From Methanoregulaceae archaeon (GTDB lineage: Bacteria > Armatimonadota > Fimbriimonadia > Fimbriimonadales > Fimbriimonadaceae), in the NCBI GenBank assembly GCA_020850325.1, contig JADZEW010000021.1, forward strand, positions 124,001 through 188,000: 64,000 bases of DNA, written 5' to 3'. Under the pieces are notes generated by a model that ran no database searches, had not been told where the DNA came from, and saw only the letters and a program-made list of their open reading frames with translations. This document shows positions 32,539-41,961 of this stretch, one piece after another; within the stretch, counting starts at the first letter, position 1; the number at the start of each line of letters is the position of its first letter. The position numbers and the translations under genes were made by a program.

Positions 32539-35489
32539 ACGCTGTCGAGCAGTCTAGACCAACTCTGGGTGTCGAGTCGTCGCCCAACCGTGAGCGCCGC
32601 CTCAAACGCCTCGTCACCAAGTTCGGATTTGATGGCTGCGCGACCCCGCTGATACTCGTCTGACTCGACCCCAAACACGCACGTTGCCGTCGTAGTCCAC
32701 ATGGATTCGACGACGCCCATGATGCGGGCGGTGGTCTCCAGCTTGCCCATGTCGCGCAGCGCGTAGCCGGCCTCCAGCAGCGTCCCCCAGATCATGGTGA
32801 CGTCATCGATGGGATCGGCGAGCAGCTTGCGGCACGCCACCAGCGAAGCGGCCGGGTCCCCCATCATCCGTTCTGCCCGGGCCACCATGCGCCGACAATC
32901 TTGCTCATAGACGTGGAACCGATGGGTTTCGAAGATAGCGCGGGCTTCTTCGATCAGTGGCTTGCCTGAAGCCGGCTTGCCTTGTAGAAGATCGAGATTG
33001 CCGAGATTGGCCAGCGGCATGGCGATCAGGTAGGGGATACCGATCTTACGGGCGAGCGTGAGCGTGTCCTCGTAGACTCGGGCGGCTTCGTCCCATCGTC
33101 GCTGCTCGACAAGCGCATTCCCCAGCGCCAGCAAGTTGCGGGCTTCGTTGGCCGGGATGTCGATGGCTCGAACCAGCTCGACGTTCTCACGCAGGATCTG
33201 CTCTGCCCGCTCGAAATCAGAGCTGCGGTGAGCTTCAAGCGCATCTTGGAGCCTCGCCTGGCTCAGGTATTCGAGGTCATCCTCCTGAGTGAAAATCTGG
33301 ATCGCCTCGTCGTTCGTAGTTCGGGCAAGTTCATATCTGCCGAGCCGCCAGGCCAGGCGGGCTTGGCGAAGGATGAGCAACCCGCGGACGAGTACGGGTA
33401 GTTCGGCCTCGTGGGCACGGATCGCATCGAGCAGACCGGCACCCTCGCGCACCCGGCCGGTTGCCTCCCAGTAAAGGGCGAGCCCCGCGCCGAAGCGAGC
33501 GGCCTCCTCAAATCGGCCGCTGTCGATCAGGTGTCGCAGGGCGGCGAGGCAGTTCGCGTTGTCCTCGGCGATCAGGTGAAGGCCGGTCATGCCTTCGCGG
33601 CGGACTGCTCGTTCGACCAGAGCCGCGTAGTAATCGGCGTGGGCGTTGCTCGCTTCCGCCGCGAGGTCGGGGTTCATCTGATCCCGGCAGAAGGCGCGCA
33701 CGGTTTCGAGCATCGAGAAGCGGAGTCCACGCTCGGTTGCCGCAGAGTTCACAAGACCGAACTCCTCGACCACCCGCAGCAGCTCATAGACGTCAACGCC
33801 GTAGCAAACCTGGGTCGCGGCCGCGTGATCCCAGCCGCCCACAAAAACGCTCAGCTTGACGAACGCCTCACGCAAGGACTCCGGCACCATGAGGAAGCTG
33901 CCGTCGACGACCGCCCGCATCGATCGGTGGCGGGGGGCGAGGTCTTTCCGCCGGCTCGTAAGGCGGTCGTAATGCGCCGTGACTTGCTCGACCATCTGGC
34001 TCGCGGTGAGCGTTCGTGCCCAACTTGCGGCAAGTTCGAGCGCGAGGGGGACGCCTTCAAGGCGCTGGCACAGCTCTTGGATCGCCGCGGCGGTCCGTTC
34101 GGTGAGTTGGAAATCCTGGCGAGCAGCCTGCGCTCGGTCCACGAACAGGGCGATTGCCGGATTCTTGGCGAGATCCTGCAATCGGTCGGCTTCCCCGGGA
34201 ATAGGCAAGGGCCGCACGGGCAGCACGTGCTCACCGTCAATGTCGAGGGGATGCCAGCTCGTGACGAGAACATAGACGTTCGGCAGATGCACGAGCATGT
34301 CGGCAAGTTCCGCCACGACCGTATCATCAGCGCGCTCGAGGTTGTCGAGAACAAGTAGCGAAGCGTGCCCGTGCGTCCACCGAGCGATGACCCCGAGGGG
34401 GTCGTCAGTGGGATGACCGGTGATCAACTGAGCTGCAGTGCCGACAATCGAGTCGTCGGGCGCATGCTCCGCCATCGAGACGAACGCGATTCGGTCACCA
34501 AAGAACCGATCGCCCTGCCACGCGGCCTCGACGGCCAGTCGGGTCTTGCCCATCCCGCTGAATCCCGTCAGGGTGGTCAACCGCTGCTGCTGTTCCCAAA
34601 GGCTGAGGATCGTCGCGAGTTCTTCGTCGCGACCCCAGAGCTTTGTCAGGTAGCGGGGAAGTCCGCGGTGGCTCGCGACCGTCACCGACTCGGTCATCAC
34701 TGGAGGCTCGTGAGTTTCGGGCTGAACATCGAAGTCCGCTTCTTCGCCTCCCAACTGGGACAACGCCTCCTGGCGAAGCCTCTCGGCGCGCTCGGAAGGC
34801 ACGTCGTCGTCGAGGGCGAGCGCGCGAACGAGCTGCTGATATTGGGCGAGGGCCGATCGCGGACGACCGGCGGCCAGATATAGCCGCATCAGCGCGCGAT
34901 GAGCCCGCTCGTCGGAGGGATCGATGGCGAGCCGGCGGATGGCGACTTCAATCGCCTCTGAGATTCGACCGGTCTGGGCGTAGGATCGGATGAGGTGGCT
35001 TAGGGCCTCGTAGTATTGGTCGCTCAGCCGAACGCGCTCGAGCAGCGCCCACTCCTCGTAGTAGCCGTCGAGGAACTCTCCCTGATAAAGATCGACCGCT
35101 TGCCGCAAGTGCTGGGTTGCCCTATCTTCCGATTCCTCCGCAGCTTGCAAGGCTTCCTCGAACTCGGCCACGTCCGTAACCACGGTATGGGGATTCACTT
35201 GAAGCGACAGGTGGTCCGCCTGAAGCACGTAACCAGGTTCGCAGCCTGGTGGATGAAGCTGACGCCGAAGCGAAGAAATCGCTTGGTTGAGGCGGTTTCG
35301 AATGGCCGAAGGGTCTCCGTCGGGCCACAGCAGTTCCGCCATGGTCTCTCGGGGGAACGAGCGTCCCGCATGGAGGGCGAGATAAGCCAGCAGCGCCCCC
35401 GTTTTCTGAGTCTGGAAGCGGGAGATCACCCGATCTCCTTGGCGCACGCGCAACCCGCCCAACAATTCGATTCGGCACGGCGGATTCAT
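32535..35489 (-). CDS. Large BTAD/NB-ARC-like/TPR transcriptional regulator (SARP/AfsR-like)
   Basis: The 984-residue protein begins with an OmpR-like winged helix (FQTQKTGALLAYLALHAGRS, MAELLWPDGDPSAIRNRLNQ) followed by a bacterial transcriptional activator domain (to about 250). An NTPase has Walker A GFSGMGKTRLA near residue 310 and Walker B LLVLDNLERAD. The rest, to about 980, is TPR-like helical repeats. This is the SARP/AfsR or MalT-like signal-integrating architecture. It is divergent from an AraFGH-type operon (78 bp between starts), which it may regulate. CATAAT lies 8 nt before its ATG. Confidence 0.87.
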   Translation of the reverse strand: MNPPCRIELLGGLRVRQGDRVISRFQTQKTGALLAYLALHAGRSFPRETMAELLWPDGDPSAIRNRLNQAISSLRRQLHPPGCEPGYVLQADHLSLQVNPHTVVTDVAEFEEALQAAEESEDRATQHLRQAVDLYQGEFLDGYYEEWALLERVRLSDQYYEALSHLIRSYAQTGRISEAIEVAIRRLAIDPSDERAHRALMRLYLAAGRPRSALAQYQQLVRALALDDDVPSERAERLRQEALSQLGGEEADFDVQPETHEPPVMTESVTVASHRGLPRYLTKLWGRDEELATILSLWEQQQRLTTLTGFSGMGKTRLAVEAAWQGDRFFGDRIAFVSMAEHAPDDSIVGTAAQLITGHPTDDPLGVIARWTHGHASLLVLDNLERADDTVVAELADMLVHLPNVYVLVTSWHPLDIDGEHVLPVRPLPIPGEADRLQDLAKNPAIALFVDRAQAARQDFQLTERTAAAIQELCQRLEGVPLALELAASWARTLTASQMVEQVTAHYDRLTSRRKDLAPRHRSMRAVVDGSFLMVPESLREAFVKLSVFVGGWDHAAATQVCYGVDVYELLRVVEEFGLVNSAATERGLRFSMLETVRAFCRDQMNPDLAAEASNAHADYYAALVERAVRREGMTGLHLIAEDNANCLAALRHLIDSGRFEEAARFGAGLALYWEATGRVREGAGLLDAIRAHEAELPVLVRGLLILRQARLAWRLGRYELARTTNDEAIQIFTQEDDLEYLSQARLQDALEAHRSSDFERAEQILRENVELVRAIDIPANEARNLLALGNALVEQRRWDEAARVYEDTLTLARKIGIPYLIAMPLANLGNLDLLQGKPASGKPLIEEARAIFETHRFHVYEQDCRRMVARAERMMGDPAASLVACRKLLADPIDDVTMIWGTLLEAGYALRDMGKLETTARIMGVVESMWTTTATCVFGVESDEYQRGRAAIKSELGDEAFEAALTVGRRLDTQSWSRLLDSV

Positions 35490-35497
35490 CGGTTAAG

Positions 35498-35503
35498 ATT
35501 ATG
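35498..35503 (-). promoter_or_regulatory. -10 box for the BTAD regulator
   Basis: Minus-strand CATAAT is 8 nt from the ATG at 35489, giving a predicted leader of only a few nucleotides. Confidence 0.35.
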
Positions 35504-35551
35504 GGACGGAAACCGTTATTCGGGTTTAGGGCCCCTTTAGATACGGCGTTC

Positions 35552-35557
35552 GATAAT
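35552..35557 (+). promoter_or_regulatory. -10 box for the araFGH-type operon
   Basis: GATAAT is 9 nt before the ATG at 35567, giving a predicted leader of about 3 nt. It lies 49 bp from the divergent regulator's -10 box. Confidence 0.35.
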
Positions 35558-35566
35558 CGGTGATCT

Positions 35567-36601
35567 ATGCTCAAAAGACTCTGGCTGCTGTTTGGCATCG
35601 TGGCGATGCTGTTCGTGATCGGTTGCGGATCGAAAGGCGGTGACGCGACTGCACCAAGCGGCGACGGCACGGCGTCGTCGGGCGAAAAGGTGAAGATCGG
35701 CTTCCTCGTGAAGTCGGCGACCGAGCCTTGGTTTCAAACCGAATGGAAGTTCGCCGACGAAGCGGCCGCCAAGTATGGCTTTGAGCTGATCAAGCAAGAA
35801 GTGAAGGACGCCGAAAAGGTGTCTTCCGCGATCGACGAACTGGCGGTCAAGGGCGCAAAGGGCGTCATCATCTGCACTCCCGACCCCAAGCTCGGCACCC
35901 TCATCGTGGACAAGTGCAAAGAGAAGGGCCTGAAGCTCATGTCGGTCGACGACCGACTCGAGGGCCCTGATGGCCAGCCGCTGACCGACGTGCCCCACGT
36001 TGGAATCTCCGCCCGCGACATCGGAAAATCGGTGGGCCAAGCCCTCGTCGATGAGATGAAGAAGCGCGGCTGGAATCTGAGTGAAGTTGGCGCGATTGCC
36101 GTCTCGCTGGACACGCTGCAAACAGCCCGCGAGCGCACCGAAGGCGCGATGGAGATTCTCACCGCCAACGGCTTCGACGCGACGCGCATCTGGAAAGCCC
36201 CGTGGAAGAACGCGGCGAGCGCGGATATCCCGAATGCGCTGGATGCCGCGAACATCGTGCTCACCCAGCAACCGGGCGTTAAGTATTGGATTGGATTCAG
36301 CTCGAACGACGACGGCGTGCTCGGCATTGTCCGTGCGACCGAGCAACGGGGCATCAAGGCCGAGAACGTGATCGGCGTCGGCATCAACGGCACGTCCGGC
36401 GTGGACGACCTGAAGAAGACTCCGCCGACCGGCTTCTTCGCCTCCATCCTGCTTAGCCCGCGCAAGCACGGCTACGAGACTGCCGAACTGATGTACAAGT
36501 GGGTAACCGAAGGCACCGAGCCGGCTAAGGAGACTTGGACCAGCGGCACGCTGATCACCCGAGAGAACTTCGAAGAAGAGATGAAGAAGGAAGGGCTGTA
36601 A
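35567..36601 (+). CDS. Sugar ABC transporter substrate-binding lipoprotein (AraF-like)
   Basis: This 344-residue type I periplasmic-binding-protein-fold lipoprotein has lipobox MLFVIGC (Cys20). It shows KIGFLVKSATEPWFQTEWKF, the inter-domain VISARDIGK-like VGISARDIGKS, and GIGINGT-like GVGINGTSGV sites. The order and residues such as EPWFQTEW and MSVDDRLEG resemble L-arabinose-binding AraF, so a pentose is the best guess. It is the first gene of an operon with the ATPase and permease, separated by only 6 bp. Confidence 0.87.
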   Translation: MLKRLWLLFGIVAMLFVIGCGSKGGDATAPSGDGTASSGEKVKIGFLVKSATEPWFQTEWKFADEAAAKYGFELIKQEVKDAEKVSSAIDELAVKGAKGVIICTPDPKLGTLIVDKCKEKGLKLMSVDDRLEGPDGQPLTDVPHVGISARDIGKSVGQALVDEMKKRGWNLSEVGAIAVSLDTLQTARERTEGAMEILTANGFDATRIWKAPWKNAASADIPNALDAANIVLTQQPGVKYWIGFSSNDDGVLGIVRATEQRGIKAENVIGVGINGTSGVDDLKKTPPTGFFASILLSPRKHGYETAELMYKWVTEGTEPAKETWTSGTLITRENFEEEMKKEGL

Positions 36602-36607
36602 GCCCGG

Positions 36608-38104
36608 ATGCCGCTCGAGTTCCGGGCCATCGGTAAGGAGTTTCCCGGCGTAAAGGCGCTCGAAGACGTTTCCTTCGCGGTTGGCGAGGGAAGCGTCCAT
36701 GCGTTGATGGGCGAGAACGGAGCGGGCAAGTCGACGCTGCTCAAAATTCTCAGCGGCGCCTACCGGGCCGATTCGGGGCAGATCTTCCTCAACGGCCAAT
36801 CGGTGTCGTTCGCGACGCCGGTTGCCGCGCTCGAAGCGGGCGTGGCGGTCATCTACCAGGAGCTACACTTGGTACCCGAAATGACGGTCGCGGAAAACCT
36901 GTTCCTCGGCCACTATCCGGCGGCGGGCGGGTGGATCAAGCGGTCCGAACTTCGCCAGCGTGCGGTCGAGATCATCGGGCGCATCGGCGAACAGATCGAC
37001 CCCGACATGAAGGTGGGGAGTCTGTCGCTCGCCCAGCGGCAGATGGTCGAAATCGGCAAGGCTCTTTCGCGGAATGCCCAAGTTATCGCCTTCGACGAGC
37101 CGACCAGTGCCCTCAGCGCGCGCGAAGTCGAACGTCTGTTCGAGATCATCGCCGATTTGCGGTTGCAGGGCAAGATCATTCTGTACGTCTCGCACCGAAT
37201 GGATGAAATCTTCCGGGTGTGCGACGCGCTGACCGTCCTTCGAGATGGCAAGCATATCGAGACCTTCAAGTCGCTCGAGGGCGTGCAGCCGGGCGTGATC
37301 GTGGAGCGCATGGTCGGTCGCACGATCGACGATATCTGGGGCTATCGGCCGCGGGCTCAAGGCGAAGTTATCTTCGATGCGAAGGACATCACCGGACCGG
37401 GACTTGCGGCGCCGCAGGATATCCAAGTTCGCGCCGGGGAGATCGTCGGGATTTTCGGTTTGGTGGGCGCGGGCCGGACCGAACTGCTGAAGGCGCTTTA
37501 TCGCGGTGTTCCCGGATGCGGCGGGCAGATCGAGATCGCCGGCAAACCGGTTCGTGCGGGCCAACCGCGCGATTCGATTGCGGCGGGAATCGCCCTGTGC
37601 CCAGAGGACCGCAAGAAGGAGGGCATCGTCGGATTGCGCTCGGTGCTCGAGAACACAAACCTAAGCGCCCGCCGCAACCATGCGCTGGGCGGGGTCGTGA
37701 TCGACGAGCGGTGGGAGCGGTCCAACGCCCAAACCCAGGTTGACAAGCTCCGCGTGCGTACGCCGAGTCTCCAGCAGCCCATCGGCCTGCTCTCGGGCGG
37801 CAATCAGCAGAAGGTGATTCTCGGCCGATGGCTGAGTGAGTCGGTACAGGTGTTGCTCCTGGATGAGCCGACCCGCGGCATCGACGTGGGCGCGAAGCGT
37901 GAGATTTACGAGTTGATGTATGCCCTTGCCGAGACGGGTGTGGGGATCATCATGGTCAGCAGCGAACTCCCCGAAGTGCTTGGCGTCAGCGACCGTATCT
38001 TGGTCATGCGCCAAGGAAAGCTGGTCGCCGAGGTCCGCCGCGAAGACGCGACCGAAGCCGGGGTGCTCGCTTTGGCCCTTCCCGTGGCCGAGGAGGCCGC
38101 TTGA
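36608..38104 (+). CDS. Sugar ABC transporter ATPase, double-domain (AraG-like)
   Basis: The 498-residue protein has two fused ABC modules. Module 1 has Walker A GENGAGKSTLL, signature SLAQRQMVEIGKAL and Walker B IAFDEPTSAL. Module 2 has the degenerate Walker A GLVGAGRTELLK, PEDRKKEGI, signature LSGGNQQKVILGRWL and LLLDEPTRGIDVGAK. This is the standard pattern for monosaccharide importers (CUT2 class). The permease gene overlaps its end by 4 bp. Confidence 0.94.
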   Translation: MPLEFRAIGKEFPGVKALEDVSFAVGEGSVHALMGENGAGKSTLLKILSGAYRADSGQIFLNGQSVSFATPVAALEAGVAVIYQELHLVPEMTVAENLFLGHYPAAGGWIKRSELRQRAVEIIGRIGEQIDPDMKVGSLSLAQRQMVEIGKALSRNAQVIAFDEPTSALSAREVERLFEIIADLRLQGKIILYVSHRMDEIFRVCDALTVLRDGKHIETFKSLEGVQPGVIVERMVGRTIDDIWGYRPRAQGEVIFDAKDITGPGLAAPQDIQVRAGEIVGIFGLVGAGRTELLKALYRGVPGCGGQIEIAGKPVRAGQPRDSIAAGIALCPEDRKKEGIVGLRSVLENTNLSARRNHALGGVVIDERWERSNAQTQVDKLRVRTPSLQQPIGLLSGGNQQKVILGRWLSESVQVLLLDEPTRGIDVGAKREIYELMYALAETGVGIIMVSSELPEVLGVSDRILVMRQGKLVAEVRREDATEAGVLALALPVAEEAA

Positions 38105-39027
38105 ATCGACTTTGGCAGCAAGCGGGCATGTTGCTCGTTTTGGCGCTCCTGCTGGTCCTGAGCGCGGCGTTTGTGCCCAACTTTACGAAGTGGGAGAACG
38201 TGAAGGGGCTTCTGCTCGCGGTGTCCTTGGTCGGCATGATCTCCTGCACCATGCTGTTCTGCCTTGCGGGTGGGGACTTTGATCTCTCCGTAGGTTCGAC
38301 GGTGGCGCTGGCGGGCGTGATCGCCGCGTTGGTGATCAACAAGTACGGCAACGCACCGCTGGCGTTGATGATCCCGATCGCGGCGGGCGCGCTGATCGGC
38401 TCCCTTAATGGCTTCGTCATTGCGCGGATCGGCATCAACGCGCTGATCACCACCTTGGCGATGATGCAGATCGTGCGCGGGGTGGCCTATCTGATCTCGA
38501 ACGGCTCCTCGATCGGCGTCTTCGATCGAGGGTTGACCGGTATGGCAACCTGGTCGTTCGGCGGGTTGCAGGCCTCGGTTTACTACATGATCGCGCTGTT
38601 CGCCGCATTCGGCTTCTTGCTGAATCGTACGGTGTTCGGCCGAAACACGCTCGCCATCGGCGGCAACTCCGAAGCTGCCCGGCTTGCCGGGCTCCCCGTG
38701 GTTCGCACGAAGGTGCTGATCTTTATGTTGCAGGGCGCGGTGGCGGCCTTTGCCGGGGTGATCCTGGCTGCACGGGTGTCTTCGGGCAACCCGGATACTG
38801 CTAAAGGGCTAGAGCTTCAGGTGATCTCCAGCTGCGTCCTCGGCGGCGTGTCGCTTACCGGCGGCATCGGCACGATAAGCGGCATGATCGTCGGCGTGCT
38901 GATCATGGGCGTCGTGCAGAACTCGATGAGCCTGCTCAACATCGACGCGTTCTGGCAACTCGTCGCCAGCGGCGTCGTGCTCCTTGCCGCGGTCATGCTC
39001 GACCGATTGAAGTCGCAGAAGGCTTAG
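38101..39027 (+). CDS. Sugar ABC transporter permease (AraH-like)
   Basis: This 308-residue CUT2-type inner-membrane permease has about eight to ten transmembrane helices. The family signatures are GGDFDLSVGSTVALAGV and, near the end, EAARLAGLPVVRTKVLIFM with LGGVSLTGGIGTISGMIVGVL. It completes the binding protein-ATPase-permease importer. Its TTAG 3' end interlocks with the lon stop codon on the other strand. Confidence 0.93.
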   Translation: MNRLWQQAGMLLVLALLLVLSAAFVPNFTKWENVKGLLLAVSLVGMISCTMLFCLAGGDFDLSVGSTVALAGVIAALVINKYGNAPLALMIPIAAGALIGSLNGFVIARIGINALITTLAMMQIVRGVAYLISNGSSIGVFDRGLTGMATWSFGGLQASVYYMIALFAAFGFLLNRTVFGRNTLAIGGNSEAARLAGLPVVRTKVLIFMLQGAVAAFAGVILAARVSSGNPDTAKGLELQVISSCVLGGVSLTGGIGTISGMIVGVLIMGVVQNSMSLLNIDAFWQLVASGVVLLAAVMLDRLKSQKA

Positions 39028-41483
39028 CTCAGCGGTTCCAGGGCCAGCTTCAGCACCTCATCGGCTTCCTTGACGAAGTGCGCGGTGAGCTCCTTGCGGA
39101 TCTTCTCGGGAACCTCTTCAAGGTAGTCCTTACGGTTTTCGTGGCTGAGGATCACGGTCTGCACTCCCGCTCGATGCGCGGCAAGGATCTTCTCCTTGAC
39201 CCCCCCGACGGGCAAAACTTGACCGCTTAGCGTGACTTCACCCGTCATCGCGAGGCGGTTCTTGACGCGCCGTCCGGTCAGCAAGGAGACCAGTGCGGTC
39301 AGCATCGTGATGCCCGCGCTCGGCCCGTCCTTCGGCACCGCGCCGGCGGGCACGTGAACGTGCAGTTCGCTCTTCTCGAAGATCGCAGAATCAATCTTCA
39401 GCGCGTCCGCGTGGGATCGGATGTAGCTCAGCGCCGCCGTGACGCTCTCCTTCATCACGTCGCCCAGCTGTCCGGTGAGAATCAGGCCCTTTGAGCCGGG
39501 CATCTTGGCCGACTCGATGAACACAATATCGCCTCCTACGGGGGTCCAGACCAGACCCACGGCGGTGCCGGGCGTCATGTCGCGCTCGGCGACCTCGTCG
39601 TGGAGGAAGCGTGGCGAACCCAACGCGGTCTCAATGAACTTCGGCGTGACGAGGACTTTGGCTTTGCGACCCTCTGCGAACTGCCGCGTGACCTTACGCA
39701 CGACGCTGGCGATCTCACGCTCGAGGTTTCGCACGCCAGCTTCGCGGGTGTAGTTGTGGATCAGCTTGATCACCGCGTCGCGGCGGAACTCGATCTGCGA
39801 CTTGCGCAGGCCATGCTCCTCGATCTGCTTGGGGATGAGATGCCGCTCGGCGATCTCGGCCTTTTCCTCCTCGGTGTAGCCGCCAAGTTCGATAATCTCC
39901 ATGCGGTCGCGCAGCGGAGCCGGGATCGTATCCAGCCGGTTCGCGGTTGTCACGAAGAAGACCCGGCTCAGATCGAACGGTGCGTCGATGTAGTGGTCCC
40001 GGAACGTGCCGTTCTGCTCGGGATCGAGCACTTCGAGCAAGGCAGACGAGGGGTCGCCCCGGAAGTCCTGTCCGAGCTTATCGATCTCATCCAGCATGAA
40101 TACCGGGTTGTTTGTTTCCGCGCGTCGGAGTCCCTGAATGATCTGGCCAGGCAGCGCCCCGATGTAGGTGCGGCGGTGTCCCCGAATCTCGGCCTCGTCA
40201 CGCATACCGCCGAGCGAGATGCGGACGAATTTACGGCCCATCGCGTGGGCGATCGAGCGTCCGAGCGAGGTCTTGCCGACTCCCGGAGGGCCAGCGAGGC
40301 AAAGAATCGGCTGACGCAATCGTCCGTCCTTCTTAAATCGCCTGACCGCGAGGAACTCGAGGATGCGCTCCTTGATCTTCTCAAGCCCGGAGTGGTCATT
40401 GTCGAGCACCTCCTTGACGGTCTTCAGGTCGAGGTTGTCCTCGGTGGCCTTCTCCCACGGTAGCGAGACCACCCAGTCGATGTACGTTCGGGCGACGGTG
40501 TACTCGGGGGCTCCCGGTGACATCCGGCGTAGCCGGTCGAACTCACGGTGGACTTCCCGGGCGGCCTCGTCGCTGAGTCCAGCATCGGCGATCTTCTCGG
40601 CGAGTTCGTCAAGCTCCTCGGCCCGCTCGTCGGTTTCGCCTAACTCTCGCTGAATCGCCTTAAGTTGCTCGCGCAGGTAGTACTCGCGCTGGGAACGGCT
40701 GAGCTCGGTGTTGACCTCGCTCTGAACCTTGGTCGTGAGCTCAAGAACCCGAACCTCACGAGATAGAACGTCGAGGAGGATGCGCAGTCGCTCCATGACG
40801 CTGAGCGTTTCGAGGACACGCTGCTTGTCCTCGACGCCGAGCGTCATGTGGGCGGCAACGAGGTCCGCCATCACATTGGTTTCCTGAACCGCTTGGGTCA
40901 GAGCGCGGAGTTCGTCGGGGAGGTGTGGGGTCAGGCGAATCGCCTGATCGAACATCGCGGCCACCGAACGGCGCAGGGCTTCCGCTTCTTCGAGGCGGTC
41001 TTCCGGCACGTTCTCGTCCTCGAGGACTTCGATTCGGGCGCGCAGGTAGGGCTGCTCCTGCAGCCTCTCGACGATACGGAATCGCGACACACCCTGAACA
41101 ATCAGGCGCGTGGCGTCGGGCATCTTGACGAGCGTGCGAATGATGACCGCGCAACCGACCTCGTAGACGTCGTCGAATCCGGGAGAGTCCAGGCTGGCGT
41201 TGCGCTGGGCGACGACGCCAATAATGCGGTTGTTGCCGACGACGGAATCGTCGATCAGTTGGACGCTCGCTTCTCGTCCGACGCTGAGCGGAGCAATGAG
41301 CATCGGATAGATGACGGAATCCCTCAGCGGCAATAGGTTCAGTTCGGTCGGAATCTGGAGGGGAGTGTCATCGTCCTCCGTGGGGAGCACAACGCCACTC
41401 GACTCGAGATCTTCGAGTTCCTGAATGACCGCCACGCTTCCTCCGTCTTCCGGGGTTGCTTCTTTTCGTTTAGATCTTGCCAA
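39024..41483 (-). CDS. lon: ATP-dependent protease Lon
   Basis: Lon degrades misfolded and regulatory cytosolic proteins. The 819-residue protein has an N-terminal LAN domain (LPLRDSVIYPMLIAPLSVGRE), a coiled-coil linker, an AAA+ module (Walker A GPPGVGKTSLG, Walker B FMLDEIDKL) and a protease domain with catalytic Ser in KDGPSAGITM and Lys in PVGGVKEKILAA. The start is TTG. The gene lies 24 bp downstream of hsp20, so chaperone and protease appear cotranscribed from one heat-shock-type unit. Confidence 0.97.
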   Translation of the reverse strand: MARSKRKEATPEDGGSVAVIQELEDLESSGVVLPTEDDDTPLQIPTELNLLPLRDSVIYPMLIAPLSVGREASVQLIDDSVVGNNRIIGVVAQRNASLDSPGFDDVYEVGCAVIIRTLVKMPDATRLIVQGVSRFRIVERLQEQPYLRARIEVLEDENVPEDRLEEAEALRRSVAAMFDQAIRLTPHLPDELRALTQAVQETNVMADLVAAHMTLGVEDKQRVLETLSVMERLRILLDVLSREVRVLELTTKVQSEVNTELSRSQREYYLREQLKAIQRELGETDERAEELDELAEKIADAGLSDEAAREVHREFDRLRRMSPGAPEYTVARTYIDWVVSLPWEKATEDNLDLKTVKEVLDNDHSGLEKIKERILEFLAVRRFKKDGRLRQPILCLAGPPGVGKTSLGRSIAHAMGRKFVRISLGGMRDEAEIRGHRRTYIGALPGQIIQGLRRAETNNPVFMLDEIDKLGQDFRGDPSSALLEVLDPEQNGTFRDHYIDAPFDLSRVFFVTTANRLDTIPAPLRDRMEIIELGGYTEEEKAEIAERHLIPKQIEEHGLRKSQIEFRRDAVIKLIHNYTREAGVRNLEREIASVVRKVTRQFAEGRKAKVLVTPKFIETALGSPRFLHDEVAERDMTPGTAVGLVWTPVGGDIVFIESAKMPGSKGLILTGQLGDVMKESVTAALSYIRSHADALKIDSAIFEKSELHVHVPAGAVPKDGPSAGITMLTALVSLLTGRRVKNRLAMTGEVTLSGQVLPVGGVKEKILAAHRAGVQTVILSHENRKDYLEEVPEKIRKELTAHFVKEADEVLKLALEPLS

Positions 41484-41507
41484 GGTTCAACTGCCTTTGT
41501 AAGCCGT

Positions 41508-41921
41508 TCAGGCTTTGGGTACGACGACGAGCAGGAAGCCATTCTTGAAGTGGGCTTGAATGCGGTCGGGCATCACGCGTGCCCGATCCGGCAAAGGGAG
41601 TTCCCGCTCGAACTCGCCATAGAAAACTTCGAGTTGGTGGATGCCGACGCGGCCCTGGTGCGCCAACTCTTCCTCATGTCTTACGCCACGGATGATGACT
41701 CGGTGCTGGACGGCGTCATAGGTGAGGTGGATGTCTTCGATCCGGACTCCCGCCAACTCAGCTTTGATGATAAACGCATGTTCATCTTCCAGCATGTCGA
41801 CTCGAGGCTGCCAATACCTTCGGGCGGCCGCGGTGACCTGACGCGGGATGAGTTCCACCGACAACTGGGTGAAGTCGTTCCCCACGTGCCAGAACCAGTC
41901 GTGACGTTCCTGGCGGCTCAT
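41508..41921 (-). CDS. Small heat shock protein Hsp20
   Basis: The 137-residue alpha-crystallin-domain holdase begins WQPRVDMLEDEHAFIIKAELAGV, where the A-E-L-A-G-V core strand is diagnostic. It continues HRVIIRGVRH and FYGEFERELPLPDRARVMPDRIQAHFKNGFLLVVVPK (GFL-x-V/I-x-x-P motif). The C-terminal IxI tail is essentially lacking. It is the first gene of an hsp20-lon operon and is divergent from the c-di-AMP receptor gene. TAAACT lies 6 nt before the ATG. Confidence 0.93.
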   Translation of the reverse strand: MSRQERHDWFWHVGNDFTQLSVELIPRQVTAAARRYWQPRVDMLEDEHAFIIKAELAGVRIEDIHLTYDAVQHRVIIRGVRHEEELAHQGRVGIHQLEVFYGEFERELPLPDRARVMPDRIQAHFKNGFLLVVVPKA

Positions 41922-41927
41922 GCTTGG

Positions 41928-41933
41928 AGTTTA
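41928..41933 (-). promoter_or_regulatory. -10 box, leaderless-type, for hsp20-lon
   Basis: Minus-strand GGTAAACTCC has its TAAACT 6 nt from the ATG. Nearly the same string (CGGTAAACTCC) precedes hutH. No CIRCE or HrcA-type inverted repeat is visible. Confidence 0.5.
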
Positions 41934-41946
41934 CCGGGCAAGGCGT

Positions 41947-41952
41947 TATAAT
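41947..41952 (+). promoter_or_regulatory. -10 box for the c-di-AMP receptor gene
   Basis: A perfect TATAAT is 9 nt before the GTG at 41962, with TTGGAG 17 bp further upstream (41924-41929) as a plausible -35. It overlaps the divergent hsp20 promoter region. Confidence 0.5.
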
Positions 41953-41961
41953 GAACTTGTC

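Noticed and set aside
35537-36799. Minus-strand open frame of about 420 codons
   Set aside because: It is antisense to the AraF-like binding-protein gene and the start of the ATPase gene, and shows no family motif.
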